Of a stretch of 64,000 nt of DNA, positions 8,860-17,767 are shown piece after piece. The notes beneath the pieces are model-generated. The model worked only from the letters and a program-made list of their open reading frames with translations. It searched no databases and was not told the origin of the DNA. This DNA is from Achromobacter dolens. Its GTDB lineage: Bacteria; Pseudomonadota; Gammaproteobacteria; Burkholderiales; Burkholderiaceae_B. How positions within the stretch are numbered: position 1 is the stretch's first letter; the number at the start of each line of letters is the position of its first letter. A program made the translations under genes and the position numbers. The DNA is taken from assembly GCF_902859745.1 (NCBI RefSeq), contig NZ_CADIJW010000005.1:62001-126000 (forward strand), given 5' to 3'.

Positions 8860-9405
8860 ATGGTGCTCACCCCTCAAAACGAACGTTTCGTCCTGCACTT
8901 CGGCGAAATGGGCAGCCGTTGGGGCGTGAACCGCACCGTCGGCCAGATCTACGCCTTGCTGTTCCTGGCGCCCCAGCCCCTGCATGCCGACGACATCGCC
9001 GAAACGCTGGGCTTTTCCCGTTCGAACGTCAGCCTGGGCCTGAAGGAGCTGCAGTCCTGGCGCCTGGTGAAGCTGGTGCACCAGGTCGGCGACCGCCGCG
9101 ACTACTTCGAGACGCCCAAGGATGTCTGGGAGATCTTCCGCATCCTGATGGAAGAGAAGCGCAAGCGCGAAATCGATCCCACCCTCACCCTGCTGCGAGA
9201 CACCCTGCTGGAGCCCCCCACGGGACCGGACGGTGCCTACGCGCAGCAACGCATGACCGAAATGCTGGAGCTCATCGAACTGTCCACCGGGTGGTTCGAT
9301 GAGGTTCAACGTCTGCCGCCGGAGACTCTGCAGAACCTGATGAAGCTGGGTTCGAAAGTGCAGAAAGTGCTGGGCTTCGCCGGCAAGTTGCGGGGCAAAG
9401 GCTGA
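8860..9405 (+). CDS. GbsR/MarR-family transcriptional regulator next to the bd oxidase operon
   Basis: The 181-residue product begins MVLTPQNERFVLHFGEMG and has a GbsR-type winged helix (about 25-95, with DDIAETLGFSRSNVSLGLKE and GDRRDYFE). A helical C-terminus is likely for dimerisation. The start at 8860 follows GGATGG and matches the family's N-terminus; a much longer in-frame ORF upstream has no resemblance to anything. It lies 129 bp upstream of cydA on the same strand and is a plausible local regulator of cydABXDC. GbsR relatives control osmolyte genes, so the signal sensed here is unknown. Confidence 0.85.
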   Translation: MVLTPQNERFVLHFGEMGSRWGVNRTVGQIYALLFLAPQPLHADDIAETLGFSRSNVSLGLKELQSWRLVKLVHQVGDRRDYFETPKDVWEIFRILMEEKRKREIDPTLTLLRDTLLEPPTGPDGAYAQQRMTEMLELIELSTGWFDEVQRLPPETLQNLMKLGSKVQKVLGFAGKLRGKG

Positions 9406-9425
9406 TCGCTGATCCGCCCCGATTT

Positions 9426-9455
9426 TTTCAGGAAACCTCTATGAAGCTGTATACA
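9426..9455 (+). promoter_or_regulatory. Candidate cydA promoter with half-operator
   Basis: TTTCAGGAA (9426-9434) repeats exactly the first nine bases of the near-palindrome upstream of the GbsR-like gene. It lies 15 bp upstream of a -10-like TATACA (9450-9455), so it would overlap the -35 region. There is no good -35 hexamer, which suits an activated promoter. Confidence 0.35.
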
Positions 9456-9534
9456 ACGCCCTTATCATGGCGCCAGAGACGGCCTGGGAACCATGCCGGT
9501 TGCTGTGGCTACTCACCTGCATGGGAGCGCCCCA

Positions 9535-11109
9535 ATGATTGATCTCGACGTCGTCAACCTGTCGCGATTCCAGTTTGCCGCGACCGCGCTGTACCACTTC
9601 CTCTTCGTCCCCCTCACGCTCGGCCTGTCGTTCATCCTGGCCATCATGGAAAGCGTGTACGTCATGACTGGCCGCCCCATCTGGAAGCGGATGACCATGT
9701 TCTGGGGCACCCTGTTCGGCATCAACTTCGCGCTGGGCGTGGCCACGGGCGTGGTCATGGAGTTCCAGTTCGGCATGAACTGGTCGTACTACAGCCACTA
9801 CGTGGGCGACATCTTCGGCGCGCCGCTGGCGCTGGAAGGGCTGATGGCCTTCTTCCTGGAAGCCACCTTCGTCGGCCTGTTCTTCTTCGGCTGGAACCGC
9901 ATGTCCAAGGTCAGCCACCTGGTGGTGACCTGGCTGGTGGCATTCGGCACCAACTTCTCGGCGCTCTGGATCCTGATCGCCAACGGCTGGATGCAGAACC
10001 CGGTGGGCGCGGTGTTCAACCCCGACACCATGCGCATGGAAATGACCGACTTCGCCGCGGTGATCTTCAACCCGGTGGCCCAGGCCAAGTTCGTGCACAC
10101 GGTCAGCGCGGGCTACGTGGCGGGCGCCATGTTCGTCATGTCGATCAGCGCCTGGTACCTGCTCAAGGGCCGCCACACCGACCTGGCCAAGCGCTCGATG
10201 GCGGTCGCCGCCAGCTTCGGCCTGGCCTCGGCGCTGTCGGTCGTCGTGCTGGGTGACGAGAGCGGTTATCTCACCACCGAACACCAGAAGATGAAGATCG
10301 CGGCCATGGAATCCATGTGGCACACCGAGCCCGCGCCCGCGTCCTTCAACCTGATCGCGCTGCCCAACCAGGCCGAACGCAAGAACGACTTCGCCATCGA
10401 GATTCCCTACGTCATGGGCCTCATCGGCACGCGCTCGCTGACGACCCCGCTGCTGGGCATCAACGACCTGATCCTGCGCGCCGAGAATCGCATCCGCGAC
10501 GGCATGGTGGCGTACGACGCCCTGCAGAAGATCCGTGCCAATCCCAAGGACGTCGACGCCCGCATGGTGTTCGACCGCACCTGGCCCGATCTCGGCTACG
10601 CGTTGCTGGTCAAACGCTACCAGACCGACATGAGCAAGGTCACCGAAGAGGACATCAAGAAGGCCGCGGTGGATACCGTGCCGAACGTGGCGCCGCTGTT
10701 CTGGGCGTTCCGCATCATGGTGGCCGTGGGCATGTACCTGATCCTGTTCTTCGGCGTGGCATTCTGGCTGGCCTCGCGCGGTCGCCTCGACAGCCGCCGC
10801 GGCCTGCTGAAGGTGGCGCTGTGGAGCCTGCCCATGCCCTGGATCGCCATCGAGAGCGGCTGGTTCGTGGCCGAGTACGGCCGCCAGCCATGGGTGATCG
10901 AAGGCGTGCTGCCCACGTATTACGCGGCGTCCGGCCTCACGATCGCCGACCTGGCCATCAGCCTGACGATCTTCCTGGTGCTGTACACCGTGCTGCTGAT
11001 CATCGGTGTGAAGGTCATGCTGCACGCCGTGCGCAAGGGCCCGAAATCCGACGCGCCGGTCCCGGTCAGCGCCGCCGCCGATCCCGTCCACGCCGCCGTG
11101 CGCGCCTAA
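9535..11109 (+). CDS. cydA: Cytochrome bd ubiquinol oxidase subunit I
   Basis: This 524-residue multi-helix protein conserves the heme ligands His21 (b595 type), His188 and Met395 (b558), the acidic pair Glu101/Glu109, and the quinol-side motif GRQPWVIEGVLPT. Its length matches the long Q-loop (E. coli-like) class. It oxidises quinol and reduces O2 with high affinity, without proton pumping. The start at 9535 (MIDLDVVNLSRFQF) has GGGAG 9 bases upstream; a longer ORF from 9493 lacks family support. First gene of cydABXDC. Confidence 0.97.
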   Translation: MIDLDVVNLSRFQFAATALYHFLFVPLTLGLSFILAIMESVYVMTGRPIWKRMTMFWGTLFGINFALGVATGVVMEFQFGMNWSYYSHYVGDIFGAPLALEGLMAFFLEATFVGLFFFGWNRMSKVSHLVVTWLVAFGTNFSALWILIANGWMQNPVGAVFNPDTMRMEMTDFAAVIFNPVAQAKFVHTVSAGYVAGAMFVMSISAWYLLKGRHTDLAKRSMAVAASFGLASALSVVVLGDESGYLTTEHQKMKIAAMESMWHTEPAPASFNLIALPNQAERKNDFAIEIPYVMGLIGTRSLTTPLLGINDLILRAENRIRDGMVAYDALQKIRANPKDVDARMVFDRTWPDLGYALLVKRYQTDMSKVTEEDIKKAAVDTVPNVAPLFWAFRIMVAVGMYLILFFGVAFWLASRGRLDSRRGLLKVALWSLPMPWIAIESGWFVAEYGRQPWVIEGVLPTYYAASGLTIADLAISLTIFLVLYTVLLIIGVKVMLHAVRKGPKSDAPVPVSAAADPVHAAVRA

Positions 11110-11122
11110 GGGGAGAGAAACA

Positions 11123-12274
11123 ATGGATACCCTTATTCCTTTCGACTACGCCACCTTGCGGGTGATCTGGTGGGTGCTGCTGGGCGCGCTGCTGATCGGC
11201 TTCGCCGTGATGGACGGCTTCGACCTGGGCGTGGCGGCGCTGCTGCCGGTGGTCGCCAAGACCGATGCCGAACGCCGCGTGGTGATCAACGTGGTCGGCC
11301 CCGTGTGGGAAGGCAACCAGGTGTGGCTGATCACCGCGGGCGGCGCCATCTTCGCCGCGTGGCCGCTGTTGTATGCCGCCTCGTTCTCGGGCTTCTACCT
11401 GGCGATGATGCTGGCGCTGATCGCGCTGATCCTGCGTCCCGTCGGCTTCAAGTACCGCAGCAAGATGGAAGGCACCCGCTGGCGCAATAGCTGGGACGGC
11501 GTGCTCTGCTTCTCGGGCGTGGTGGCCTCGCTGGTGTTCGGCGTGGCCGTGGGCAACATCATCCTGGGCGTGCCGTTCACCTTCGACGAAAACGCGCTGC
11601 GCATGGTGTACCAGGGTCACTTCTACCAACTGTTCACGCCGTTCGCGCTGCTGTGCGGCGTGCTGAGCGTGGTGATGCTGGCGATGCACGGCGCGGTGCT
11701 GCTGGCCTGGCGCACCGAGGACCCCGTGTCGTCGCGAGCCCGCAACTGGGGCCGCCTGTGCGCGTTGCTGACGCTGGTGTTGTTCGTCGCCGGGGGCTTC
11801 TGGGTGAAGTCGCTCAGCGGCCATGCCATCACCAGCGCGGTGGACATGCAAGGTCCTTCGGATCCGATGCTCAAGACGGTCGCGGTGCAGGCCGGCGCCT
11901 GGATGGCCAACTACGCCAAGTGGCCGCTGATGTGGATCGCGCCCGCGCTGGGCGTGGCGGGCGCCGTGCTGGTGCTGCTGTTGCTGACGTTGCGCGCCAA
12001 CGTGTTGTCGTTCCTGGCCTCGGCCGTTTCGATCAGCGGCGTCATCCTGACGGTCGGCTTCTCGCTGTTTCCGTTCCTGATGCCGTCGTCGACCAACCCA
12101 AAAGCCGGCCTGACGGTCTGGGACGCCTCGTCCAGCCACATGACGCTGTGGATCATGGTGATCGCGGTGGTGGTGTTCCTGCCGATCGTGACGCTCTACA
12201 CCGCCTGGGTGTATCGCGTCATGCGCGGCAAGGTAACGCATGCATCCGTGGGCGACACGCCCAATTCGTACTGA
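11123..12274 (+). CDS. cydB: Cytochrome bd ubiquinol oxidase subunit II
   Basis: This 383-residue membrane protein matches CydB from its N-terminus (DYATLRVIWWVLLGALLIGF, FAVMDGFDLGVAALLP), with the conserved VGPVWEGNQVWLITAGGAIF and about nine membrane helices. It pairs with CydA as the second subunit of bd oxidase. It starts 13 bp after cydA behind GGGGAGAGAAAC, and is followed by the tiny cydX. Confidence 0.97.
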   Translation: MDTLIPFDYATLRVIWWVLLGALLIGFAVMDGFDLGVAALLPVVAKTDAERRVVINVVGPVWEGNQVWLITAGGAIFAAWPLLYAASFSGFYLAMMLALIALILRPVGFKYRSKMEGTRWRNSWDGVLCFSGVVASLVFGVAVGNIILGVPFTFDENALRMVYQGHFYQLFTPFALLCGVLSVVMLAMHGAVLLAWRTEDPVSSRARNWGRLCALLTLVLFVAGGFWVKSLSGHAITSAVDMQGPSDPMLKTVAVQAGAWMANYAKWPLMWIAPALGVAGAVLVLLLLTLRANVLSFLASAVSISGVILTVGFSLFPFLMPSSTNPKAGLTVWDASSSHMTLWIMVIAVVVFLPIVTLYTAWVYRVMRGKVTHASVGDTPNSY

Positions 12275-12289
12275 CAAGGAGCCTTCACC

Positions 12290-12415
12290 ATGTGGTATTT
12301 CTCATGGGTACTCGGCCTGGGATTGGCGTGTGCGTTCGCCATCCTCAACGCAATGTGGTTCGAGCTGCGCGAAGGTCACTCGCATGACCCGCGCGCCAGC
12401 CGTAACGACGAGTGA
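12290..12415 (+). CDS. cydX: Cytochrome bd oxidase small subunit CydX
   Basis: A 41-residue protein begins MWYFSWVLGLGLACAFAILN and continues AMWFELREGHSHDPRASRNDE. It has one membrane helix, the N-terminal MWYFSWVLG signature and a conserved glutamate after the helix, all typical of CydX. CydX stabilises the CydAB hemes. AAGGAG lies 9 bases before the ATG. It sits 15 bp after cydB, and its stop overlaps the GTG of cydD (GTGA, 12412-12415). It is shorter than usual gene-calling cut-offs. Confidence 0.95.
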   Translation: MWYFSWVLGLGLACAFAILNAMWFELREGHSHDPRASRNDE

Positions 12416-14157
12416 GCGGCCGCGCCAGCAGCCTCGAGCATGACCCCTCGGCCACCCTGCGCAAGCCGCCGCGCGAGCAATCGCGCTGGCTGATGGCGCT
12501 GGCCGGGGCGGCCCGGCTGCCGCTCATCCTGGCGGGCGCGGCGCCGCTGGTGTCCGGCGCGTTGCTGGTGGTTCAGGCCTGGCTGCTGGCCAGCGTGCTG
12601 GATGCCGCCATCGTGCGGCAGGCGCCGCGCCTGGAACTGCTCGGCCAGATCCTGGCCATCGCCGCGCTGATGCTGGCGCGCGCCTGCATCACCTGGGCGG
12701 GCGAGCGCGCCGGGGCCGATGCCGCCGAGCGTATCAAGCGTCACGTGCGCCAGGCGCTGTTCGCGCGCCTGCTGCGCAAAGGACCTGACTGGAGCCGCCG
12801 GCAGGCCTCGGGCGAGATCGCCAGCGCGCTGGTGGACCAGGTCGAGGCGCTCGACGGATTCTTCTCCAAGTATCTGCCGGCCATGGCCGCGGCGGCGCTG
12901 CTGCCGGTGGCGTTTGCGGTCCTGTTGCTGCCGGTGGATGTGATCGCGGGGCTGGTGCTGTTGATCACCGCGCCGCTGATTCCGCTGTTCATGGCGCTGG
13001 TCGGCTGGGGCGCGCAAGGCGCCAGCCGGCGTCATCTGCGGGCTTTCGCGCGGCTGTCGGGATTCTTCGCCGACCGCCTGCGCGGCCTGTCCACCCTGAA
13101 GCTGTATGGCCGCGCCGAAGCCGAGGCGGCTTCCGTCGCCGCCGCCAGCGATGCGCTGCGCCAGCGCACCATGTCCGTGCTGCGGATCGCCTTCCTGTCG
13201 TCGGCGGTGCTGGAATTCTTCGCCGCGCTGGGCGTGGCGGGCGTGGCCGTCTACATCGGCCTGAGCTACCTGGGGTTCCTCGACCTGCGCTGGTCGCCGT
13301 TCACGCTGCAGGCCGGCCTGTTCTGTCTGCTGATGGCGCCCGAGGTCTACGCGCCCTTGCGCCAGTTTGCCGCGCACTACCACGACCGCGCCACGGCGCT
13401 GGCCGCGGTGTCGCAGATCGCCACGCTGTTCGATGGGCTGCCGCAGGGGGAAGCCGTCGAATCGCGCCAGGATGGGCCGATGGCGCCGGTATCGGGCGCC
13501 GCCGGCCTGACGGTGGCGGGGCTGACCATGACGGCGCCCGGGCGGCCCTTGCCGGTGCTGTCCGCGGCGGCGTTGGCGCTGGCCCCGGGCGAGCACGCGG
13601 CCTTGATGGGGCCGAGCGGTATCGGCAAGTCCACGCTGATCGAGGCCATCGCGCGCCTGCGCCGGGGCGACGGCGACATTCGCCTCGATGGCGTGCCGCT
13701 GGACCAGTGGGGTGAGGCCGATCTGCGCGCGCGCGTGGCGCTGATCGGGCAGAGGCCGCAACTGCTGGCGGGGTCGATCGCGGACAACATCCGGTTGGGA
13801 CGCCCAGATGCCACCGACGCGATGGTGCGTGATGCGGCTCGCCGCGCCTGTGTGCTCGAATTCGCCGCCGGGCTGCCGCAAGGGCTGGATACGCCGCTGG
13901 GCAGCCGCGGTCATGGCCTGTCGGGCGGCCAGGCGCAACGCGTTGCGCTGGCGCGCCTGTTCCTGCGCGATCCCGGGTTGATCCTGCTGGACGAGCCCAC
14001 GGCACACCTGGACGAGGCCACGCAGGCGCGAGTGCTGGACGAGATCCTGGCATTCGCCGCTGGCCGCACGCTGCTGCTCGCTACCCATTCGCCCGCGGTC
14101 GCGGCGCGTTTCGCGCGGGTGCTGCGCCTCGCCGATGCAAAAGTGAAAGACGTATGA
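12412..14157 (+). CDS. cydD: Thiol reductant ABC exporter subunit CydD
   Basis: The 581-residue product combines a type-I ABC exporter membrane domain (about 25-330) and an ATPase domain with GPSGIGKST, LSGGQAQRVALARL and LILLDEPTAHLDE. CydDC exports glutathione or cysteine (heme has also been proposed) and is needed to assemble bd oxidase. It starts with GTG overlapping the cydX stop, with no Shine-Dalgarno of its own, so it depends on reinitiation. It overlaps cydC by ATGA. Confidence 0.94.
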   Translation: MSGRASSLEHDPSATLRKPPREQSRWLMALAGAARLPLILAGAAPLVSGALLVVQAWLLASVLDAAIVRQAPRLELLGQILAIAALMLARACITWAGERAGADAAERIKRHVRQALFARLLRKGPDWSRRQASGEIASALVDQVEALDGFFSKYLPAMAAAALLPVAFAVLLLPVDVIAGLVLLITAPLIPLFMALVGWGAQGASRRHLRAFARLSGFFADRLRGLSTLKLYGRAEAEAASVAAASDALRQRTMSVLRIAFLSSAVLEFFAALGVAGVAVYIGLSYLGFLDLRWSPFTLQAGLFCLLMAPEVYAPLRQFAAHYHDRATALAAVSQIATLFDGLPQGEAVESRQDGPMAPVSGAAGLTVAGLTMTAPGRPLPVLSAAALALAPGEHAALMGPSGIGKSTLIEAIARLRRGDGDIRLDGVPLDQWGEADLRARVALIGQRPQLLAGSIADNIRLGRPDATDAMVRDAARRACVLEFAAGLPQGLDTPLGSRGHGLSGGQAQRVALARLFLRDPGLILLDEPTAHLDEATQARVLDEILAFAAGRTLLLATHSPAVAARFARVLRLADAKVKDV

Positions 14158-15851
14158 AGAACCTGTTGTTGCTCCTGCCGCTATATGCGCGCCGCAAGGC
14201 GGGTTTGTTGCTCGCGCTGTTCTGCGCGCTGGCGACGGTGGCCGCGGGCGTCGGCCTGCTGGGCGTGTCCGGCTGGTTCCTGACCGGCGCCGCGCTGGCC
14301 GGCGCGGGCGGCGCCTTCAATCTGTTCGCGCCGTCCGCGCTGGTGCGCGGCCTGTCGTTCCTGCGCATCGTGTCGCGTTATGCCGACCGGGTGGTCGGGC
14401 ATGCCGCCACGCTGCGCCTGCTGGCCGACCTGCGCGCGGCAGTCTTCACGGCGCTGATCCGCCTGACGCCGCGCCAGTTGGCGCGTTACCGCAGTGGCGA
14501 CCTGGTGGCGCGCATGACAGGCGACGTCGATGCGCTCGACACCGTGTTCCTGTTCGTGTTGGCGCCGCTGGCGACGGCCATCCTGGCCGGCGCGGCGTTG
14601 ACCGCCGTGCTGGGTTATTGGGTGCCGGCGGCGGCCCTGGTGTTCGCGCTGGCGCTGCTGGCGGTCTGTGTCCTGGTGCCGCTGTGGCTGCTGCGCGCCG
14701 CGCGCAAGCCTGGCGTAGCCGCGCAGGAGAGCGCGGCCGGACTGCGTGCTGCCGTGCTCGACGCGGTCGATGGTCACGCCGACATGGTCGCGCTGCATGC
14801 GCAGTCGCAGACCCAGGCGCATTTCGACCAATTGTGCGAGGCCAGCGCGCGTGCCCGCGGCAGCCAGGCCCGGGTCGCGGCGCGGGGGCAATGGTTCCTG
14901 CAGGCGGCGGCCGGGCTATCGGTGCTGGCGCTGCTGTGGTTCGGCCTGGCGCGTTACGAAGCCGGCGTATTGCACGGGCCGTTGCTGGTGGGACTGTTGC
15001 TGGCCGTAATCGGCATCTTCGAAGTGGCCGGCCCGATCATGCGCGGCGCCTCGCGCATGGGGTCGGCGCTGTCGGCCGCCGCGCGCATCCGCGACGTGGC
15101 GCAGCGCGAGCCGGACATGTGCGATCCCGCCGTGCCCAGCCCGCTGCCGACGCGCGGCGCGCTGGAACTGGTCGATGTGTCCTTCGCCTATCCGGCGCGG
15201 GCCGGCGAGACGCCCCTGCCTGTGCTGCATCACCTGCAACTGCGGGTCGAGCCGGGAGAACGGGTCGCCATCCTGGGCGAGAGCGGCGCGGGCAAGTCCA
15301 CGCTGCTGCATCTGCTGCTGCGGCTGGAGGATCCGCTGGACGGCCAGGTGCGCTACGCGGGCATCGATGCCCGCGCCTGTGCGCAGGCGGACTGGCATCG
15401 ACGCATCGCGTTGCTGTCGCAGGACGCCCCGGTATTCCTGGGCACCTTGCGCACCAATCTGCTGATCGGCGACCCGCAGGCCGGCGACGCCGAGTTGTGG
15501 CGCGCGCTGGACGCCGCCCGCCTCGGGGAATTCGTGCGCGGGTTGCCTGATGGGCTGGATACCTGGGCCGGCGAAACCGGTTCCCTGCTGTCCGCCGGGC
15601 AGGCGCGGCGCCTGTGCCTGGCGCGGGCGTTGTTGTCGCCGGCCGATGTCATCGTGCTGGACGAACCGACCGCGGGTCTGGACGCGGCCGCCGAGGCGGC
15701 GTTCTTCGCCGACCTGGAACACGCGGTGGGGGGACGCACCGTCATCCTGGCCACGCATGCCGTGCTGCCGCCCGGCGCCGTCGACCGCTGTTGCACTTTG
15801 CGCGGCGGACAGTTGCATGAGGTGTCATCAGCCGTGGCGGTCCTGGCTTAA
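14154..15851 (+). CDS. cydC: Thiol reductant ABC exporter subunit CydC
   Basis: This 565-residue half-transporter has a membrane domain (about 15-310) and an ATPase domain. Walker A is LGESGAGKST and Walker B is VIVLDEPTAGLDA. The ABC signature reads LLSAGQARRLCLARA instead of LSGGQ, a mild degeneration that makes one ATP site of the CydDC heterodimer atypical. It overlaps cydD by 4 bases. It is the last gene of the bd-oxidase operon; apt follows after 54 bp. Confidence 0.93.
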   Translation: MKNLLLLLPLYARRKAGLLLALFCALATVAAGVGLLGVSGWFLTGAALAGAGGAFNLFAPSALVRGLSFLRIVSRYADRVVGHAATLRLLADLRAAVFTALIRLTPRQLARYRSGDLVARMTGDVDALDTVFLFVLAPLATAILAGAALTAVLGYWVPAAALVFALALLAVCVLVPLWLLRAARKPGVAAQESAAGLRAAVLDAVDGHADMVALHAQSQTQAHFDQLCEASARARGSQARVAARGQWFLQAAAGLSVLALLWFGLARYEAGVLHGPLLVGLLLAVIGIFEVAGPIMRGASRMGSALSAAARIRDVAQREPDMCDPAVPSPLPTRGALELVDVSFAYPARAGETPLPVLHHLQLRVEPGERVAILGESGAGKSTLLHLLLRLEDPLDGQVRYAGIDARACAQADWHRRIALLSQDAPVFLGTLRTNLLIGDPQAGDAELWRALDAARLGEFVRGLPDGLDTWAGETGSLLSAGQARRLCLARALLSPADVIVLDEPTAGLDAAAEAAFFADLEHAVGGRTVILATHAVLPPGAVDRCCTLRGGQLHEVSSAVAVLA

Positions 15852-15905
15852 GCACGGTTGCGCGGTTATAGTTCGCCTTGCTTCAATTCTCCAGGGCCAG
15901 CTTCC

Positions 15906-16457
15906 ATGCAGACCGACAACGCCGAGTACATCCGGCGCACCATCCGCAGCGTGCCTGACTGGCCCCAACCTGGTGTCATTTTTCGAGACATCACGCCGGT
16001 GTTGCAGGACCCGCGTGCGTTCCGGGTGCTGATCGACCTTTTCGTCTACCGCTACATGCGCCAGCGCCTGGATCTGGTGGCCGGCGTGGACGCGCGCGGC
16101 TTCATCATTGGCAGCGTGCTGGCCTATGAGCTCAACCTGGGTTTCGTGCCGGTGCGCAAGAAGGGCAAGCTGCCGTACCGCACCGTCGCCGAGGAATACT
16201 CGCTCGAATACGGCAACGCGGCCGTCGAGATGCACACCGATTCCGTGCGTACCGGACAGCGCGTTCTGCTGGTGGATGACCTGATCGCCACGGGCGGCAC
16301 GATGCTGGCGGCGATCAAGCTGCTGCAGCGCCTGGGCGCGAACGTGGTCGAGGCGGCAGCCATCATCGACCTGCCCGAACTCGGCGGCTCGGCCAAGATC
16401 GCGGCCACCGGCACGCCGCTCTACACGGTCTGTCAATACGATAGCGCGTCGGTCTGA
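15906..16457 (+). CDS. apt: Adenine phosphoribosyltransferase
   Basis: The 183-residue product carries [20 protein letters not shown] near the N-terminus and the PRPP-binding loop [13 protein letters not shown]. It salvages adenine to AMP using PRPP. I chose ATG 15906 ([20 protein letters not shown]) to match the family length; the ORF is open for 16 codons further upstream. It lies on the same strand as cydC and is convergent with a LysR gene. Confidence 0.96.
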   Translation: MQTDNAEYIRRTIRSVPDWPQPGVIFRDITPVLQDPRAFRVLIDLFVYRYMRQRLDLVAGVDARGFIIGSVLAYELNLGFVPVRKKGKLPYRTVAEEYSLEYGNAAVEMHTDSVRTGQRVLLVDDLIATGGTMLAAIKLLQRLGANVVEAAAIIDLPELGGSAKIAATGTPLYTVCQYDSASV

Positions 16458-16494
16458 GACCGGCGCGGGCGGACGATTCAGGCGTCCATTCGCC

Positions 16495-17385
16495 TCAGGC
16501 GTCCGAGAGCCGTGGCTGGATGAAGTCCAGGAAGGCCTTGGTCTTGGCCGGCAGCATGCGCGATGGCAGCAGGGCGAACAGGGGCAGGGGCGTCAGGCTC
16601 CAGTCGGGCAGCACGCGCACCAGACCGGTCTGCTTGATGGCTCGCTCCATCGCATCGAACACCAGCAGCGGCGTGATGCCCAGGCCCTGTCCGGCCAGGC
16701 GTCCCAGCATGCCGACATTGTTGGCCGACAGCCGGCCCGACACCTGCACGCGCTCCACCTTGTCACCCGAATGCAGCATCCAGAAGGATGACTCGTCGCG
16801 CATGGTGGGGCGCAGGCATTCGTGGTGGCTCAGGTCGGCCGGCACCCGCGGCTCGCCATGGCGCGCCAGGTAGTCGGGCGAGGCATACAACTGGTGCGCC
16901 ATCAGCACGATCTTGCGCGAAATGAGGCTGGAATCGGGCTGCTGCCCGAAACGCAGAATCAGGTCGAAGGGATTGCTGATCGGGTCGATCGGCCGCATGC
17001 TCAGATCGAAATCACATTCGATGTCGGGGTGCTGTTCGCGGAACTCGCGGATCACGGCGGGCAGGAACAGTTGCGCCAGGCTGGTGGGCAGCGAGATGCG
17101 CAGGCGGCCCTTGGGTTGCACCGCCATGTCGAGCAACTGGTCGTGGGCGATGCGGGCTTCTTCCACTATGTGCCGACAACGCTCGAAATAGATGGCGCCC
17201 GCCTCGGTCAGGTCGATTTTGCGGGTGCTGCGATTCAGCAGGCGCATGCCGACGCTGCGCTCCAGCTCACTGACGCGCCGCGAGAGCGTGGACGTTGGAA
17301 TATTCAAGGCTTCGGCGGCGTGGCTGAAGTTCTTGCGCTTGGCGACCTCGACGAAGAGCGCGATGTCGTTAAGCTGGATATCCAT
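16495..17385 (-). CDS. LysR-family transcriptional regulator
   Basis: The 296-residue product has an N-terminal winged helix-turn-helix (1-60, with FSHAAEALNIPTSTLSRRVS) and a LysR substrate-binding domain (about 90-290). It belongs to the broad group whose start resembles MDIQLNDIALFVEVAKRKNF. Effector and targets are unknown. No enzyme gene is divergent within the usual 200 bp; the next plus-strand gene (DUF4148) starts 382 bp away. Direct repeats in its upstream region (17432-17460) may be its operator. Confidence 0.9.
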   Translation of the reverse strand: MDIQLNDIALFVEVAKRKNFSHAAEALNIPTSTLSRRVSELERSVGMRLLNRSTRKIDLTEAGAIYFERCRHIVEEARIAHDQLLDMAVQPKGRLRISLPTSLAQLFLPAVIREFREQHPDIECDFDLSMRPIDPISNPFDLILRFGQQPDSSLISRKIVLMAHQLYASPDYLARHGEPRVPADLSHHECLRPTMRDESSFWMLHSGDKVERVQVSGRLSANNVGMLGRLAGQGLGITPLLVFDAMERAIKQTGLVRVLPDWSLTPLPLFALLPSRMLPAKTKAFLDFIQPRLSDA

Positions 17386-17767
17386 GGTGCCCTCAAACTC
17401 AAAATTCCATTTCTGGCAGGTTCATATGATAAGTGGAAATATTGTCCCGCCAGTGGAAATGTCTATTTAGCCACCATGAACGACTATTCCGCCGGACGGG
17501 ACGCACACATTCCGTTACCGGGCTGGCGCGCCGCTGAATGTCTGGTTGGCCCTGCGGCAGAGGGCGCGAGCGGTTGTTGCACGGTGCCCGAGTCGTGCGG
17601 AGGGGATACGCTTTGCAATTGTCCCGTCCATGCAAATATGTTCACCAAAATAAGGGTTTTTACTAGGGCCTGATCGCCAGATACTGCATCCCAGCAATCG
17701 AATTGTCACATTGCCGCCGCCGCCCTGGCGGCGGACGGTGTGCCAGGTTTAGGATGGAGTCATCACA
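17386..17767. other. 382-bp gap between the LysR gene and the DUF4148 gene
   Basis: The region is AT-richer than its neighbours. It holds a 9-bp direct repeat AGTGGAAAT at 17432-17440 and 17452-17460, exactly 20 bp apart, close to the LysR start. The short ORFs present (for example ATG 17476, about 20 codons) have no recognisable relatives. The 3' part must hold the DUF4148 promoter; GGATGGAG before 17768 is its ribosome-binding site. Confidence 0.5.
17432..17460. promoter_or_regulatory. Direct repeat AGTGGAAAT x2, candidate LysR operator
   Basis: Two identical 9-mers are spaced start-to-start by 20 bp (two helical turns), 47-75 bp upstream of the LysR start codon. The spacing fits binding of two dimers to one DNA face. 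The function is inferred. Confidence 0.35.
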
